Source: Chloroflexi bacterium 54-19
Lineage (GTDB): Bacteria > Chloroflexota > Chloroflexia > Chloroheliales > Chloroheliaceae
Reading direction: 5' to 3'
Assembly: GCA_001898225.1 (NCBI GenBank)
Contig: MKTJ01000017.1
Span: 62,001-126,000, forward strand
DNA: 64,000 nt
Part shown: piece after piece, positions 12,483 to 22,195 of the stretch
Layout of the letters: every line of letters starts with the position of its first letter
How positions within the stretch are numbered: the stretch's first letter is position 1
The notes under the pieces: generated by a model
What the model was told of the DNA's origin: nothing
Databases searched by the model: none
Seen by the model: only the letters and a program-made list of their open reading frames with translations
Translations under genes and position numbers: made by a program

Positions 12483-13778
12483 TTAAGCCTGTTGCGCCCA
12501 CCCCTGGATAAACTGGCCGAATAGAGTGTTGGCCCAGGCAAACCACTCGCGGGTAAACTTTTGAGGATCGTTGCAATTAATGCTTTCGTGCATAAAATTG
12601 GTACCGGCAGTAGTTTCGGAGAGAGTCTTGACGATTGCGTCTTGCTCGCTCCGGTCGGTGGAGGTCAACCCTTGAATGATTAAGCTTATCGGCCAGACGT
12701 AACCGGCAGGTGTATGCGGGCTACCGATACCATGAATATAAGTTCCGGTATAATAGTAAGGATTGTCTGAACTGAGCACGAACGCCCGCGTGTTCTGGTA
12801 AACCGGGTCGGTGGCCGGACGATACCCCAGGTAAGGCATTGAGAGCAGGCTGGGGACATTGGCATCGTCCATCAGGTTATAATTGCCGTAGCCATCGGTC
12901 TCGTAGGCGTAAATCCGGCCATATTTCGGATGGTTAACCAGGCCATAAGTCTGGATACCAAAATCAATATCCTGGCCGAGTCTTTCGGCCTGGTCGATTA
13001 ACTCCTGGTCCTGGTAAATATCCCTGGCAAATTCCACAATATGCTTTAGAATAACAACAGCAAACATATTGGCCGGGATAAGATAGCCAAACTTACAGGC
13101 ATCGTCACTGGGCCGGAAACCGGACCAGACCATCCCGGTGAAATTAGTCCGGGTTCCCCGGCCCTTGAAGGGCAGGGTATCGGAAGGCAGGGTCAGGTGT
13201 TCGCTGGGTCGTTCGAACGAATAGGCCGAGTCATGGTCGTGGTTTTGCTCGATGCGCATAACCTCGACCACCCTGGTAAGCATCTGGTGGACTTCCGTCG
13301 AAAAGACGGTGGCGTCCCTGGTAGCCTGCCAGTAATCGGCGAGCAGTTGAACCGGGTAACAGAGTGAGTCTAGCTCGTATTTGCGCTCCCAGACCCAGGG
13401 GTTTCTAACCGTAATATCCTGGTGACCGTTACCGTTAGCTTCTTTATTGAAAGCGTTTGCGTAGGGATCAATCCCCAGATAGCGGGCCTGGCGTTGGATC
13501 AGGCCAAAGACCAACCGGCGAACATCCGAATCCTGGGATGACAAAGCCACCAGGGGTCGGACCTGGGCCGCCGAGTCGCGCAGCCACATGGCCGGAATAT
13601 CCCCGGTAAAAACAAAAGTAGTCTCGTCGTCTAGTAATTCGGTCGTCGTTTCAACGGTATTGAGATAACACTGGCGGAACATCTGGGCAAGTTGGGGTAA
13701 GGAACTGACCTTTAACTTACCAGCTACCTGTTCGACCAATTGGAACAGGGTTTTATAGGAACTGCTGCTAATGGTCAA
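12483..13778 (-). CDS. GH125 exo-alpha-1,6-mannosidase
   Basis: Metal-independent exo-acting alpha-mannosidase, a family known for alpha-1,6-mannose in N-glycans and yeast mannan. Family features are clear over the whole length: [20 protein letters not shown] near residue 55, [16 protein letters not shown] around 134, [20 protein letters not shown] around 215 and [12 protein letters not shown] then [15 protein letters not shown] at the C-terminus. It has no signal peptide, so it should be cytoplasmic and act after import. GGAGGTGACC precedes the ATG. It is the first gene of the minus-strand operon, with a good candidate sigma-70 promoter upstream, divergent from the GntR-type regulator. Confidence 0.92.
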   Translation of the reverse strand: MTISSSSYKTLFQLVEQVAGKLKVSSLPQLAQMFRQCYLNTVETTTELLDDETTFVFTGDIPAMWLRDSAAQVRPLVALSSQDSDVRRLVFGLIQRQARYLGIDPYANAFNKEANGNGHQDITVRNPWVWERKYELDSLCYPVQLLADYWQATRDATVFSTEVHQMLTRVVEVMRIEQNHDHDSAYSFERPSEHLTLPSDTLPFKGRGTRTNFTGMVWSGFRPSDDACKFGYLIPANMFAVVILKHIVEFARDIYQDQELIDQAERLGQDIDFGIQTYGLVNHPKYGRIYAYETDGYGNYNLMDDANVPSLLSMPYLGYRPATDPVYQNTRAFVLSSDNPYYYTGTYIHGIGSPHTPAGYVWPISLIIQGLTSTDRSEQDAIVKTLSETTAGTNFMHESINCNDPQKFTREWFAWANTLFGQFIQGWAQQA

Positions 13779-13883
13779 AGGGTCACCTCCAACATCGTAG
13801 TTGTTTAGCCCGGTTATGGATTTATGCCAGGGTTAATATGCGTTCGTGAATTGTTATACTATTTGGTTTCAATTGATATTGTT

Positions 13884-13912
13884 ATACTAACACCTGTTTT
13901 TCAGTATGTCAA
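13884..13912 (-). promoter_or_regulatory. Candidate sigma-70 promoter of the GH125/ABC operon
   Basis: On the minus strand, TTGACA (13907-13912) is separated by 17 bp from TAGTAT (13884-13889), about 105 bp upstream of the GH125 start. The -10 box overlaps the second copy of the 12-bp direct repeat, so a repressor bound there would block it. Confidence 0.55.
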
Positions 13913-14066
13913 CACCATTTAAAAAAATTCATATTAGTAATTTTGGAACCTTTTCTCATAAAACAAGTTAGAAAAATCACAAAAATAGGACATTGTGTCA
14001 AAACCGGGCATGTTTGGATTGTACTTTTTGCCAAAAGGAGTGACGCGAAATCACCCAGCGGACCTA

Positions 14067-14094
14067 TTGTCAAAACAGGAGACTATGATATACT
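14067..14094 (+). promoter_or_regulatory. Candidate promoter of the GntR-type regulator
   Basis: TTGTCA (14067-14072), 16-bp spacer, TATACT (14089-14094). The start codon lies about 45 bp downstream, with the TATGC/GCATA palindrome in between, an arrangement suited to autorepression. Confidence 0.5.
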
Positions 14095-14138
14095 AACCGT
14101 ATGCAAATAGCATATCATTTATGAATAAGGGAATTTCA

Positions 14139-15377
14139 ATGCCGCGAACCGATATACCGCTATATGAGCAACTCTACAACTATGTTGTAGGTGAAATTAA
14201 GGCCGGCAAATTGAAGGGTGGCGACCGGGTTCTTTCGGAAAAAGAGCTGGCCGCCCAGTTTAAAGTCAGCCGCATTACCTCCAAAAAAGCTCTGGAGAAA
14301 TTGGAACTGGCTAACCTTATCGAGCGAAGCCGAGGCAAAGGCTCGTTCGTTGTTGAAACGCTGCCCGACCTCAATACACTTGACACCGAAACCGAACCTA
14401 AAGTCGAGGAACAAACCGACGAGGAAGAATGGGGCCTGGTAGGCCTGATTCTGCCGGACTTCTCGGCCACCTACGGTTTGGACCTGGTAAAAGCGATTGA
14501 AGGGCGCTGCACCGAACTTAAATATCACCTGGTGGTGCGCCAAACTTACGGCGGCCACGAAGAAGAAGCCGAGGCAATCCGCTCGCTGGTCCGGCTGGGC
14601 GTAGAAGGTTTGATTATCTGGCCGGTCCACGGCGAATATTACAACGCCGCCTTGCTGCGCCTGATCCTGGATGGCTTCCCGGTGGTGCTGGTAGACCGCT
14701 ACCTGAAAGGTATACCCGCCAGCGCGGTCTATACCAATAACCGGCTGGCGACCCAGGAGTTAACCGAATTTCTGCTCGACCAGGGCCACGAGAATATCGC
14801 TTTCGTATCGCCTCCCCTTGAAAACACCTCCAGCCTGGAAGAACGGGCCCAGGGTTTTATGGCGGCTTTTTCGCAACGCGGTATCAGCCTCAACCCCAGC
14901 TTTCTTTTCACTCGCCTGCTCAGCACCCTGCCCGGCGCCTTTAATAACCGGGGGGTCCAGGCGGACGCCGACATTTTGCGCCGGTTTTTCCTGGAAAACC
15001 CCCAGATTACGGCTTTTGTCGCATGTGAGTATAACGTGGCCCTCATCGTCTCCAAGGCGTTAAAATCGTTATACCCTCAAACCAGCCAGAACTATACTGT
15101 GGCCTGTTTCGATTCCCCGGAAGACCCTTTCGAGGAACCCCTTTTCACCCATATTAAACAGGACGAATACAATATGGGCCGGAAGAGCGTCGATATATTG
15201 CGGGCGCAAATTGCCGGGGAGAAGACGCCCCTGCACACTATCATCGAATTTAAACTGGTGCCGAGCGCCCAGTCTCAAACCGGGACAGTCGAGGTAGGCA
15301 TTCCAGCACGACCCGCCGCAGACACGGTAGAGATGGCACCGGTCCTGACCTCGCCAAAAACCAAGCTGCCGGGCTAG
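14139..15377 (+). CDS. GntR/LacI-hybrid transcriptional regulator (AraR-like)
   Basis: Sugar-responsive regulator. The N-terminal GntR winged helix (about 1-70: PLYEQLYNYVVGEIKAGKL, then LSEKELAAQFKVSRITSKKA) is joined through an acidic linker (about 85-105) to a LacI/periplasmic-binding-protein-type effector domain (about 108-390; VGLILPDFSATYGLDLVKAI, then EGLIIWPVHGEYYNAALLRL). This fusion is known from AraR-type repressors. I prefer the ATG at 14139, preceded by AAGGGA; an in-frame ATG at 14121 lacks a ribosome binding site. It is divergent from the GH125/ABC operon and directly upstream of GH127 and GH38, so it probably controls both arms. The effector sugar is unknown. Confidence 0.88.
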   Translation: MPRTDIPLYEQLYNYVVGEIKAGKLKGGDRVLSEKELAAQFKVSRITSKKALEKLELANLIERSRGKGSFVVETLPDLNTLDTETEPKVEEQTDEEEWGLVGLILPDFSATYGLDLVKAIEGRCTELKYHLVVRQTYGGHEEEAEAIRSLVRLGVEGLIIWPVHGEYYNAALLRLILDGFPVVLVDRYLKGIPASAVYTNNRLATQELTEFLLDQGHENIAFVSPPLENTSSLEERAQGFMAAFSQRGISLNPSFLFTRLLSTLPGAFNNRGVQADADILRRFFLENPQITAFVACEYNVALIVSKALKSLYPQTSQNYTVACFDSPEDPFEEPLFTHIKQDEYNMGRKSVDILRAQIAGEKTPLHTIIEFKLVPSAQSQTGTVEVGIPARPAADTVEMAPVLTSPKTKLPG

Positions 15378-15454
15378 ATAGCCGCCCGGCCCGAAGCCTC
15401 GCCTGATTTTTAATAATTTTAGTGGAAATTCAAAGAAGAAGGAGCTAAACTCAG

Positions 15455-17377
15455 TTGACACAGGCAAACCCCGGCCAGGGTCCAGACCACGGGCCCGGTC
15501 CAAGATTGCAACCGGCCCGTCTCCAACCTTTCCCGCTCGGCGCGATTAAACCCGCCGGGTGGCTGGCAAACCAATTGCGGATTCAAGCCGACGGCCTTTC
15601 CGGCCACCTCGACGAATTCTGGCCCTCTATCGCCCAAAGCGCCTGGATTGGGGGTGACGCCGAAGGCTGGGAGCGCGGCCCTTACTGGCTGGATGGCGTG
15701 ATACCGCTGGCCTATCTGCTCGATGACGAAACCCTCAAAGGCAAAGTGAAATCGTGGATTGATTACATCCTGGCGCACCAGCGCGAGGACGGCTGGCTCG
15801 GCCCCCTGGCCGATGTCCAGCACGGCTATGCCTTCGACCCCTGGCCTCGCTTCCCGCTCCTTAAGGCATTCGCCCAGTTCTACGAGGTGACCGGGGACGA
15901 ACGAATTATCCCGGCCATGCTCCGTTTCCTGAAGAAATTGGACGCTATTTTGGACGAAGAACCGCTCAAATCGTGGGGGCATTTCCGCTGGGCCGACCTG
16001 GTGGTGAGCGTAATCTGGCTGTACGAGCGCACCGGGGAAGAATGGCTGCTCGGCCTCGGCAAAAAGGCCCACGACCAGGGGTTCGATTGGGGCCAGTACT
16101 TCAAGACTTTCCCCGACCTGGATAAAGTACCGCTCGATAAATGCACCCTCATCAATCACGGGGTCAATAACGCTATGGGCATCAAAAACCCGGCGGTCTG
16201 GTCGCGCCTCTCCGGCCAGGAAGAAGACCTTTTTGATACCTTCAGGATGATTGCGACTCTCGACCAGTATCATGGGCAGGCTAACGGCACCTTTACCTGC
16301 GACGAACACCTGGCCGGGCTCAACCCTTCCCAGGGGACCGAATTGTGTACGGTCGTGGAATACATGTATTCGCTGGAACAGGCGATTGCCATCAGTGAAA
16401 GCCCGGCCCTGGCCGAGCGACTCGAATTCATCGCCTACAACGCGCTACCGGCCACTTTTACCCCGGACATGTGGGGCCACCAGTACGACCAGCAGGTCAA
16501 CCAGGCCATCTGCAAAATTGCGGAAGACCGCATCTATACCAACAACGGCCCCGATGCGAATATCTATGGCCTGGAACCGCATTTCGGCTGCTGCACCGCC
16601 AACATGCACCAGGGCTGGCCCAAACTAACGACCCATCTCTGGATGCAGGCCGAAGATGGCGGGCTGACAGCGATAGCCTATGCCCCCTGCTCCGTCAGCG
16701 CGACGGTGGATAACGTGCCGGTCCAGCTTGTCGTAGAAACAAACTACCCCTTCGAAGGTGAGATAAAAATCCGGGTCAAGACTAACCGGCCTATCGAATT
16801 TCCCCTGAACCTGCGGATTCCGGCCTGGGCACCGGGCGCGACGGTCCAGGTTGGCGAGGGGGAAGTGGTCGTAGCCGAGAACGGGATATATTACCGCCTG
16901 AACCGGGAATGGCTGGGCGAGACGGTGGTCACAGTGCAATTCCCGCTCGAAGCCAGGGTCGAACGCCGCTATAACGACAGCGTTTCGATTTACCGGGGAC
17001 CGCTGCTCTACGGCTTAAAAATCGCGGAAGACTGGCGGCAGGTGCGCGGCCAAATCCCCCACGCCGACTGGGAAGTTTACCCGAACGGTCCCTGGAATTA
17101 CGGCCTGGAACTGGACCCCGAAAAGCCAAGCGAAGCGGTGACTTTCGAGACCGATACGGTCGGGATTCAACCCTTCGCGCCCGCCAGCGCCCCTATCAGG
17201 GCAAAGGTCAGGGGGCGGCAAATTCCGGGCTGGCAGTACGAACACAACGCCGCCGGAAAAATCCCGGTCGCGCCGGATAGCGGCGACCAACCACTCGAAG
17301 AACTAACCCTGGTGCCTTATGGCTGCACGAACCTGCGGATTGCCGAATTTCCGCTCCTGACCGGGTCCAGTAAGTAG
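15455..17377 (+). CDS. GH127-type beta-L-arabinofuranosidase
   Basis: Glycoside hydrolase of the DUF1680/GH127 group, which removes beta-L-arabinofuranose, for example from plant hydroxyproline-rich glycoproteins. The N-terminal signature PFPLGAIKPAGWLANQL is followed by an (alpha/alpha)6 barrel and a C-terminal beta domain. The zinc-cysteine site is present as E-L-C in GTELCTVVEYMYSLE and the Cys pair in FGCCTANMHQGWPK; the second group includes the nucleophile Cys known from Bifidobacterium HypBA1. It lacks a signal peptide. It starts at TTG, supported by AAGGAG about 10 bp upstream. It lies 77 bp after the regulator gene and about 100 bp before GH38. Related families (GH146) share the fold, so the exact linkage is uncertain. 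Confidence 0.85.
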   Translation: MTQANPGQGPDHGPGPRLQPARLQPFPLGAIKPAGWLANQLRIQADGLSGHLDEFWPSIAQSAWIGGDAEGWERGPYWLDGVIPLAYLLDDETLKGKVKSWIDYILAHQREDGWLGPLADVQHGYAFDPWPRFPLLKAFAQFYEVTGDERIIPAMLRFLKKLDAILDEEPLKSWGHFRWADLVVSVIWLYERTGEEWLLGLGKKAHDQGFDWGQYFKTFPDLDKVPLDKCTLINHGVNNAMGIKNPAVWSRLSGQEEDLFDTFRMIATLDQYHGQANGTFTCDEHLAGLNPSQGTELCTVVEYMYSLEQAIAISESPALAERLEFIAYNALPATFTPDMWGHQYDQQVNQAICKIAEDRIYTNNGPDANIYGLEPHFGCCTANMHQGWPKLTTHLWMQAEDGGLTAIAYAPCSVSATVDNVPVQLVVETNYPFEGEIKIRVKTNRPIEFPLNLRIPAWAPGATVQVGEGEVVVAENGIYYRLNREWLGETVVTVQFPLEARVERRYNDSVSIYRGPLLYGLKIAEDWRQVRGQIPHADWEVYPNGPWNYGLELDPEKPSEAVTFETDTVGIQPFAPASAPIRAKVRGRQIPGWQYEHNAAGKIPVAPDSGDQPLEELTLVPYGCTNLRIAEFPLLTGSSK

Positions 17378-17474
17378 GGAGTAGGGCCAGGATAAGGCTG
17401 TTTCGGATGGAGATTTCTTAGATTGTCTAATTTATAACAAGCTTTGACAGAGCGAACAAAGAGGTGAGCTAACC

Positions 17475-20400
17475 GTGCCATATTATTACGAGAAGACCGG
17501 TCACGAACTCAAAAATATCGAGGGCCGGATAGAAGCGGCGATTTTTCAGCCTATCGCGACCTTAAAGGCCCAGGTCTGGGTAACCCCGGAGCCGGTACCT
17601 TTCAAGGAGCGAACGAGCGGTCAGGCCGCCGAAATCGCGGTCGGGCAGACCTGGGCTAAACTGTGGGACTGCGGCTGGTTCCACTTTACCGGGCAGGTCC
17701 CGGCAGAAGCCAGAGGCAAAAAAGTAGCCTTGCTGGTGGACCTGAGCGGCGAAGGATTGGTTGTGGCCGACGACGGCACCCCTCTCCAGGGTCTGACCAC
17801 GGTCAGTTCCGAGTTTGACCTGAGCCTGGGACGGCCCGGCAAACGCGTCATCGAATACCTGGACAAGGCCAAAGGCGGCGAGACGGTCGATTTCTGGGTC
17901 GAGGCCGGGATGAACGACTTGTTCGGCAGATACCAGGATAGCGGTATCTTGAAAGAAGCCAGCGTCGCCATCTGCAACCCGACCATGCGCCAGCTCTGGT
18001 ACGACTTTTCGGTCCTGCGAGAATTAGCCGAGCAACTCCCGGCAGATACGGCCCGGAAAGCCCAGATTGTCGCAGCCCTGCACTCGGTGGGTAACCTGCT
18101 GTTCGATTACACCGAGGAAGAAGCGGCCCAGGCCCGCGAATGCCTGGCGAAAGAACTCGCCAAGACGGGCGGCACCCCTTCTTTGAGCCTGACCGCTACC
18201 GGCCACGCCCATATCGACCTGGCCTGGCTCTGGCCGGTCCGCGAGACTATCCGCAAGGCAGGCCGGACCTTTTCAACCGTGCTGCGGATGATGGAACGTT
18301 ACCCCGATTATATCTTCGGGGGGAGCCAGCCCCAGTTGTACCAGTGGACCAAAGATTATTACCCGGCGCTGTTCGAGCAAATTAAGAAACGGGTGGCCGA
18401 GGGTCGCTGGGAATTACAGGGCGGCATGTGGGTCGAGGCCGATACGAACGTGTCGGGCGGTGAAGCCCTGGTGCGCCAGTTGCTCTACGGCAAGCGGTTC
18501 TTCCAGGAAAACTTTGGCAAGACCATGGAAATGCTCTGGCTGCCGGATGTCTTTGGCTATAACGCCTCCATTCCCCAGCTCCTCAAAAAGTCAGGCGTCA
18601 ACTACTTTTTGACCATCAAACTCTCCTGGAACACTTTTAACGTCTTCCCGCACCACACCTTTATGTGGGAGGGGATTGACGGCAGCCAGGTCTTAACCCA
18701 CCTGCCGCCGGAAGGCACCTACAACAGTTCCGCCGCGCCTCGCGCTATCGTAGCCTCCGAAAAGACTTTCCAGGACAAGTATGTATCGGATAAAGCCGTG
18801 TTGCTGTTCGGAATTGGCGACGGTGGGGGTGGTCCGGGCGAGGAACACCTGGAACGGCTGGCCCGCGAGAAAAACCTGGCCGGACTGGCCCCGGTAAAAC
18901 AGGGTCACGCGATAGACTTTTTCCACGAAATCGAGAAGGACCAGGCCAATTACAAGACCTGGCGCGGCGAGCTTTACCTGGAAAAACACCAGGGCACTTT
19001 CACCACCCAGGGGCGCAACAAGTGGTTCAACCGGAAGCTTGAACTGGCCTTCCGCGAACTCGAATTATACGCCAGCCTGGCCCACAACCTGGCCGGAAAA
19101 GACTATCCGGGCGAAGAACTTATTAATATCTGGCGGGAATTTTTGCTCTATCAATTCCACGATATTCTGCCTGGTTCCTCGATTACACGGGTTTACGACG
19201 AGTCGAGGGCCCGCTATGCCGCCCTTTTAGAGCGGATCCAAACGCTGACCGGGGAAGCAAAAGCGGCCTGGGCCAGCACCCTCAATACCGGGACGGTGAA
19301 ACAGCCTGTCCTGCTGACCAACTCGCTGTCGTGGCCGCGCCAGGAATGGGTCAACATCAAAGGTAGTTGGCGAAATGTGGAAATCCCGGCCCTCGGCTAC
19401 ACGGTGGCGGACCTGGGCGAATCGGCGGCCAGTATCCCGGCGGACGGACTGGCGGCTTCGGCAGAGAGCCTTGAGAATGACAAAATCCGGGTGTCCTTTG
19501 CGAAGGACGGTTCTATCAACTCTATCTTTGATAAAGAAGCCGGGCGGGAAGTGGTTGCCGCCGGGGGCGCAGGGAACAAACTGACCCTTTATGAAGATAA
19601 AGGGGACGCCTGGGACTTTGCCTACGGCTACGAAGATAAGGCTATCGCCGGGGGCGTTAAACTGGCCGAGACCAACGCTTACCTGGATGGGCCGCAAGCG
19701 GTGGTGGAGCAGATTTACTACACCAGGGATAACCGCTCGAAGATTTCGCAAAAAATCGTGCTGACCCTGGGCAGTGCGCGGCTGGACTTCGTGACGGAAG
19801 CGGACTGGCACGAGCGCGAAAGGATGCTGCGGACCAGTTTCAAGACGAACGTGCGCTCCCAGGCGGCGGCCTGCAATATCCAGTACGGCACGTTGATGCG
19901 CCCTACCCATCAGAATACCAGTTGGGACATGGCCCGCAACGAAATCCCGGCCCAGAAATGGATTGACCTGTCGGACGGTGGCTACGGGGTAGCCCTGCTC
20001 AACGACTCAAAGTACGGCTACCGGGTAGACCAGGACGTGCTTGACCTCGATTTGCTGCGGTCCCCGCTTTTCCCGGACCCCGAAGCCGACCAGGGCCAGC
20101 ATACCTTTACCTATTCGCTGTTCCCGCACACGGGCGATTATACGACCGGGGGCGTGGTCCGGGCGGGCTACGAACTGAATGTGCCGGTGAGCGTTGCGGA
20201 AGTCCCGGCGCGTTCCGGTAAGGGCGCGGCTACGGGCGGCTACTTCGCGGGTGTACCCGAAAACGTGGTAATCGAGGCGGTTAAAAAGGCCGAGGACAGC
20301 GACGCCCTGGTGGTACGGTTGTACGAGACCTGGGGCCGCCCGATCAGCGCGACCCTGCAACCGGGCTTCGCGTTCCGCCAGGCGACCCTGACAAATTTGA

Positions 20401-20492
20401 TGGAAGAAGACATCGAGGATTTGAAGGTGGAAGGCGGTCAACTGACGCTAAACTTCGGGCCTTTCGAGATTCATACCGTCAAAATGGCTTAA
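17475..20492 (+). CDS. GH38 alpha-mannosidase
   Basis: Large zinc-dependent alpha-mannosidase of 1005 residues, typical for bacterial and fungal cytosolic members. The catalytic domain begins near residue 240 with GHAHIDLAWLWPVRETIRKA, where the His and Asp are zinc ligands. The nucleophile Asp358 is in WLPDVFGYN, and another zinc-ligand His is in QFHDILPGS. A middle helical region and C-terminal beta domains follow. It starts at GTG, with GAGGTGAG about 7 bp upstream. With GH125 on the opposite strand it gives the locus two unrelated alpha-mannosidases, suggesting stepwise breakdown of mannose-rich glycans. Confidence 0.94.
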   Translation: MPYYYEKTGHELKNIEGRIEAAIFQPIATLKAQVWVTPEPVPFKERTSGQAAEIAVGQTWAKLWDCGWFHFTGQVPAEARGKKVALLVDLSGEGLVVADDGTPLQGLTTVSSEFDLSLGRPGKRVIEYLDKAKGGETVDFWVEAGMNDLFGRYQDSGILKEASVAICNPTMRQLWYDFSVLRELAEQLPADTARKAQIVAALHSVGNLLFDYTEEEAAQARECLAKELAKTGGTPSLSLTATGHAHIDLAWLWPVRETIRKAGRTFSTVLRMMERYPDYIFGGSQPQLYQWTKDYYPALFEQIKKRVAEGRWELQGGMWVEADTNVSGGEALVRQLLYGKRFFQENFGKTMEMLWLPDVFGYNASIPQLLKKSGVNYFLTIKLSWNTFNVFPHHTFMWEGIDGSQVLTHLPPEGTYNSSAAPRAIVASEKTFQDKYVSDKAVLLFGIGDGGGGPGEEHLERLAREKNLAGLAPVKQGHAIDFFHEIEKDQANYKTWRGELYLEKHQGTFTTQGRNKWFNRKLELAFRELELYASLAHNLAGKDYPGEELINIWREFLLYQFHDILPGSSITRVYDESRARYAALLERIQTLTGEAKAAWASTLNTGTVKQPVLLTNSLSWPRQEWVNIKGSWRNVEIPALGYTVADLGESAASIPADGLAASAESLENDKIRVSFAKDGSINSIFDKEAGREVVAAGGAGNKLTLYEDKGDAWDFAYGYEDKAIAGGVKLAETNAYLDGPQAVVEQIYYTRDNRSKISQKIVLTLGSARLDFVTEADWHERERMLRTSFKTNVRSQAAACNIQYGTLMRPTHQNTSWDMARNEIPAQKWIDLSDGGYGVALLNDSKYGYRVDQDVLDLDLLRSPLFPDPEADQGQHTFTYSLFPHTGDYTTGGVVRAGYELNVPVSVAEVPARSGKGAATGGYFAGVPENVVIEAVKKAEDSDALVVRLYETWGRPISATLQPGFAFRQATLTNLMEEDIEDLKVEGGQLTLNFGPFEIHTVKMA

Positions 20493-20567
20493 GGTAAAGC
20501 AGTAGGATTAAGTGCATATTTGTGCACAGTTGGTGAAACCCAATTCGGCATAATTATGACTGTGATA

Positions 20568-20614
20568 TTGTCCAACGGACCGGAGATTCTGTGGCAGAGC
20601 CACAGAATGACAAG
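20568..20614. repeat. Dispersed repeat family I, copy 1
   Basis: Begins TTGTCCAACGG and ends GAATGACAA, with an internal hairpin ATTCTGTGG / CCACAGAAT. The same two ends recur at about 52.6, 56.2 and 57.2 kb with different interiors. It lies in the intergenic space after GH38. Confidence 0.65.
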
Positions 20615-20627
20615 TACACAGAAAGAG

Positions 20628-20665
20628 AGTGGGGAGGTAGTTTGCGAACTACCTCCCCACTTTTT
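20628..20665 (+). terminator. Strong terminator after GH38
   Basis: Perfect 15-bp stem (20628-20642 with 20647-20661) and a TGCG loop, followed by a T-run on the plus strand. It ends the regulator/GH127/GH38 transcript. On the other strand it follows the secreted-protein gene but lacks a clear U-run there. Confidence 0.88.
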
Positions 20666-20679
20666 ATTATCCCCTTTAT

Positions 20680-21969
20680 TTAGCCCCGGTTATAGCGCCA
20701 CTGGTAGTATTGCAGACCGACATTGCCCATCTCGACCCGGTAGGCGGGCGGGTTGGAGGGCGTATAGGTGAGGACCCGCCGCTCGAACATCTGCACCAGC
20801 ACATCTTTGACCTCACCGCCGACCGTAGTAGCGGTCCAGTAAGCCTCGGTTATCGGGTAACCGGTCGCATAGAAAAGCGGGTCAAAGATGCGCCCGGTAT
20901 ACTCTTTGTTGTCATCGTCCTTGAGCAGCCCGGTCGAATTGAGATAATCCCAGAACGGGCTGGCGATATGGTGAGAAGTTTCCTTGACGAAATGGACCGC
21001 CCGGACATTGTAATCCGGTAGGGCGTTATTGCTGTAAGTCGAACCATCCTGGTCTATTTCCTGCCGGATTATATCGCCATCCTGGTAAGGGGCCCAGCGC
21101 ATAACCTCGGCATAGGCGGCAAAAGAGGGGCTCTGGTTGTCCGGCGAAAGGTCGCCCGCCGCCGGGATACTGGCCGGGGTTGTAGTCTGGAAAATGTTAT
21201 CGCCGAGTTGCATCTGGCCCGTTACCATTTCCTGGACGAGTAACCCGTTGGTGACGTAGTAAGGGCTGCTGGTATCGCCGCCAGGATTGGTCACTTCCAT
21301 GCGGGTCTTATCATAGTAGGTGACGAAGCGCCAGCCGTGGGAAGCCTCGGCGTAGGGTTCGAGCAAACTGACAAAGCCGTTACCGCTATCGCGCGGACCC
21401 CACAGCCAGCTTCGACTGGTCTCCCCGGCGGCAATCAACTGGTCGGTGCGCTTCCAGAGGCGGTCCATCGAGTAAACCGGGGTGTTGGTATCGTCGGCAA
21501 ACGGCCCCTCGGTGTTGTCGGTAATCGTGAAGTCGGCCCGCCCGCCCGAAAAACCGTTAAACTCAAAAAAAGAAATTTCCATGTGGCCGAGCGGCACCTG
21601 GTAAAGCTGGGGACCGTCGGGGCTATCGTAGAACCCGGCGCGAGGCAAGGGGCCTTCCCAGGTAAAAGTGCCATCGGACTTAATCGAGGCCGCCCCAAAG
21701 GTCAGGAAAGGCGGCAGGTTCTTGGAGGGGTCGGAATTCTGGAAGGTAAGCAAGCCGTAATCGTAGCCGTCAATCAGGTTTTGCTGCTGGTTAAAACCGT
21801 GTATGGTCAGGTACATCCCGGTCGGACCGGAGCTTACGGACAGCGATATGCCGGGGGTAGCCGCATAAGCCGGTTTTCCGGCCAGACCGGCCAGGGCGAA
21901 GGTCAGGACCAATAAAACCGCCGCCAGTAAATTCAGGGGTTTTACTATAGATTTTTTTATTTTTAACAT
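20680..21969 (-). CDS. Secreted protein of unknown function
   Basis: A clear signal peptide (about 1-36: basic start, hydrophobic core, AYA cleavage region) is followed by an Ig-like stretch (about 38-150) and a domain of about 270 residues rich in Trp and Tyr. The C-terminus ERRVLTYTP, then VEMGNVGLQYYQWRY, is a pattern I recognise from extracellular proteins of Chloroflexota, but no function is established to my knowledge. It sits between the GH38 and GH3 genes; a role in glycan binding or at the cell surface is only inference. No ribosome binding site stronger than AGGA-like (CGGAGTAAAAG) is seen before the ATG. Confidence 0.7.
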   Translation of the reverse strand: MLKIKKSIVKPLNLLAAVLLVLTFALAGLAGKPAYAATPGISLSVSSGPTGMYLTIHGFNQQQNLIDGYDYGLLTFQNSDPSKNLPPFLTFGAASIKSDGTFTWEGPLPRAGFYDSPDGPQLYQVPLGHMEISFFEFNGFSGGRADFTITDNTEGPFADDTNTPVYSMDRLWKRTDQLIAAGETSRSWLWGPRDSGNGFVSLLEPYAEASHGWRFVTYYDKTRMEVTNPGGDTSSPYYVTNGLLVQEMVTGQMQLGDNIFQTTTPASIPAAGDLSPDNQSPSFAAYAEVMRWAPYQDGDIIRQEIDQDGSTYSNNALPDYNVRAVHFVKETSHHIASPFWDYLNSTGLLKDDDNKEYTGRIFDPLFYATGYPITEAYWTATTVGGEVKDVLVQMFERRVLTYTPSNPPAYRVEMGNVGLQYYQWRYNRG

Positions 21970-22195
21970 CTTTTACTCCGCAGGAAGTTGGTTTGCTTTG
22001 GGGGAAGTTTTTCTAAAAAGCCACAAGTCGTACAAAAGCCCTTAACTTTAAAAAGTATAACAAAGGCTATTTTTACCAGATATGTAATTAATCACACCCT
22101 GATTTTTACCTGGCCGGGGTTGACGGTAAACCTGGCGACTGCTAAGCTAAAAAAAGAAATGCTGATTTCCAGTCTGAAATTAAAAGGATAAGACT

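Larger units (their letters stand above)
13779..14138. promoter_or_regulatory. Divergent control region between GH125 operon and GntR regulator
   Basis: An AT-rich spacer of about 360 bp holding both divergent promoters. The 12-mer ATTGTTATACTA occurs twice (13850-13861 and 13878-13889), 28 bp apart. A short palindrome TATGC-AAATA-GCATA (14100-14114) lies between the regulator's -10 box and its start, and the arms ATGATAT (14085-14091) and ATATCAT (14112-14118) frame it. These are the likeliest operators for the GntR-type regulator. No coding sequence is apparent. Confidence 0.55.

Noticed and set aside
20520-20771. Open frame of 83 codons after GH38
   Set aside because: Made of a dispersed repeat and the terminator stem; overlaps the secreted-protein gene.
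21988-22191. Open frame of 67 codons before GH3
   Set aside because: No good ribosome binding site, composition like AT-rich spacer, no recognisable family; ends where the GH3 ribosome binding site begins.
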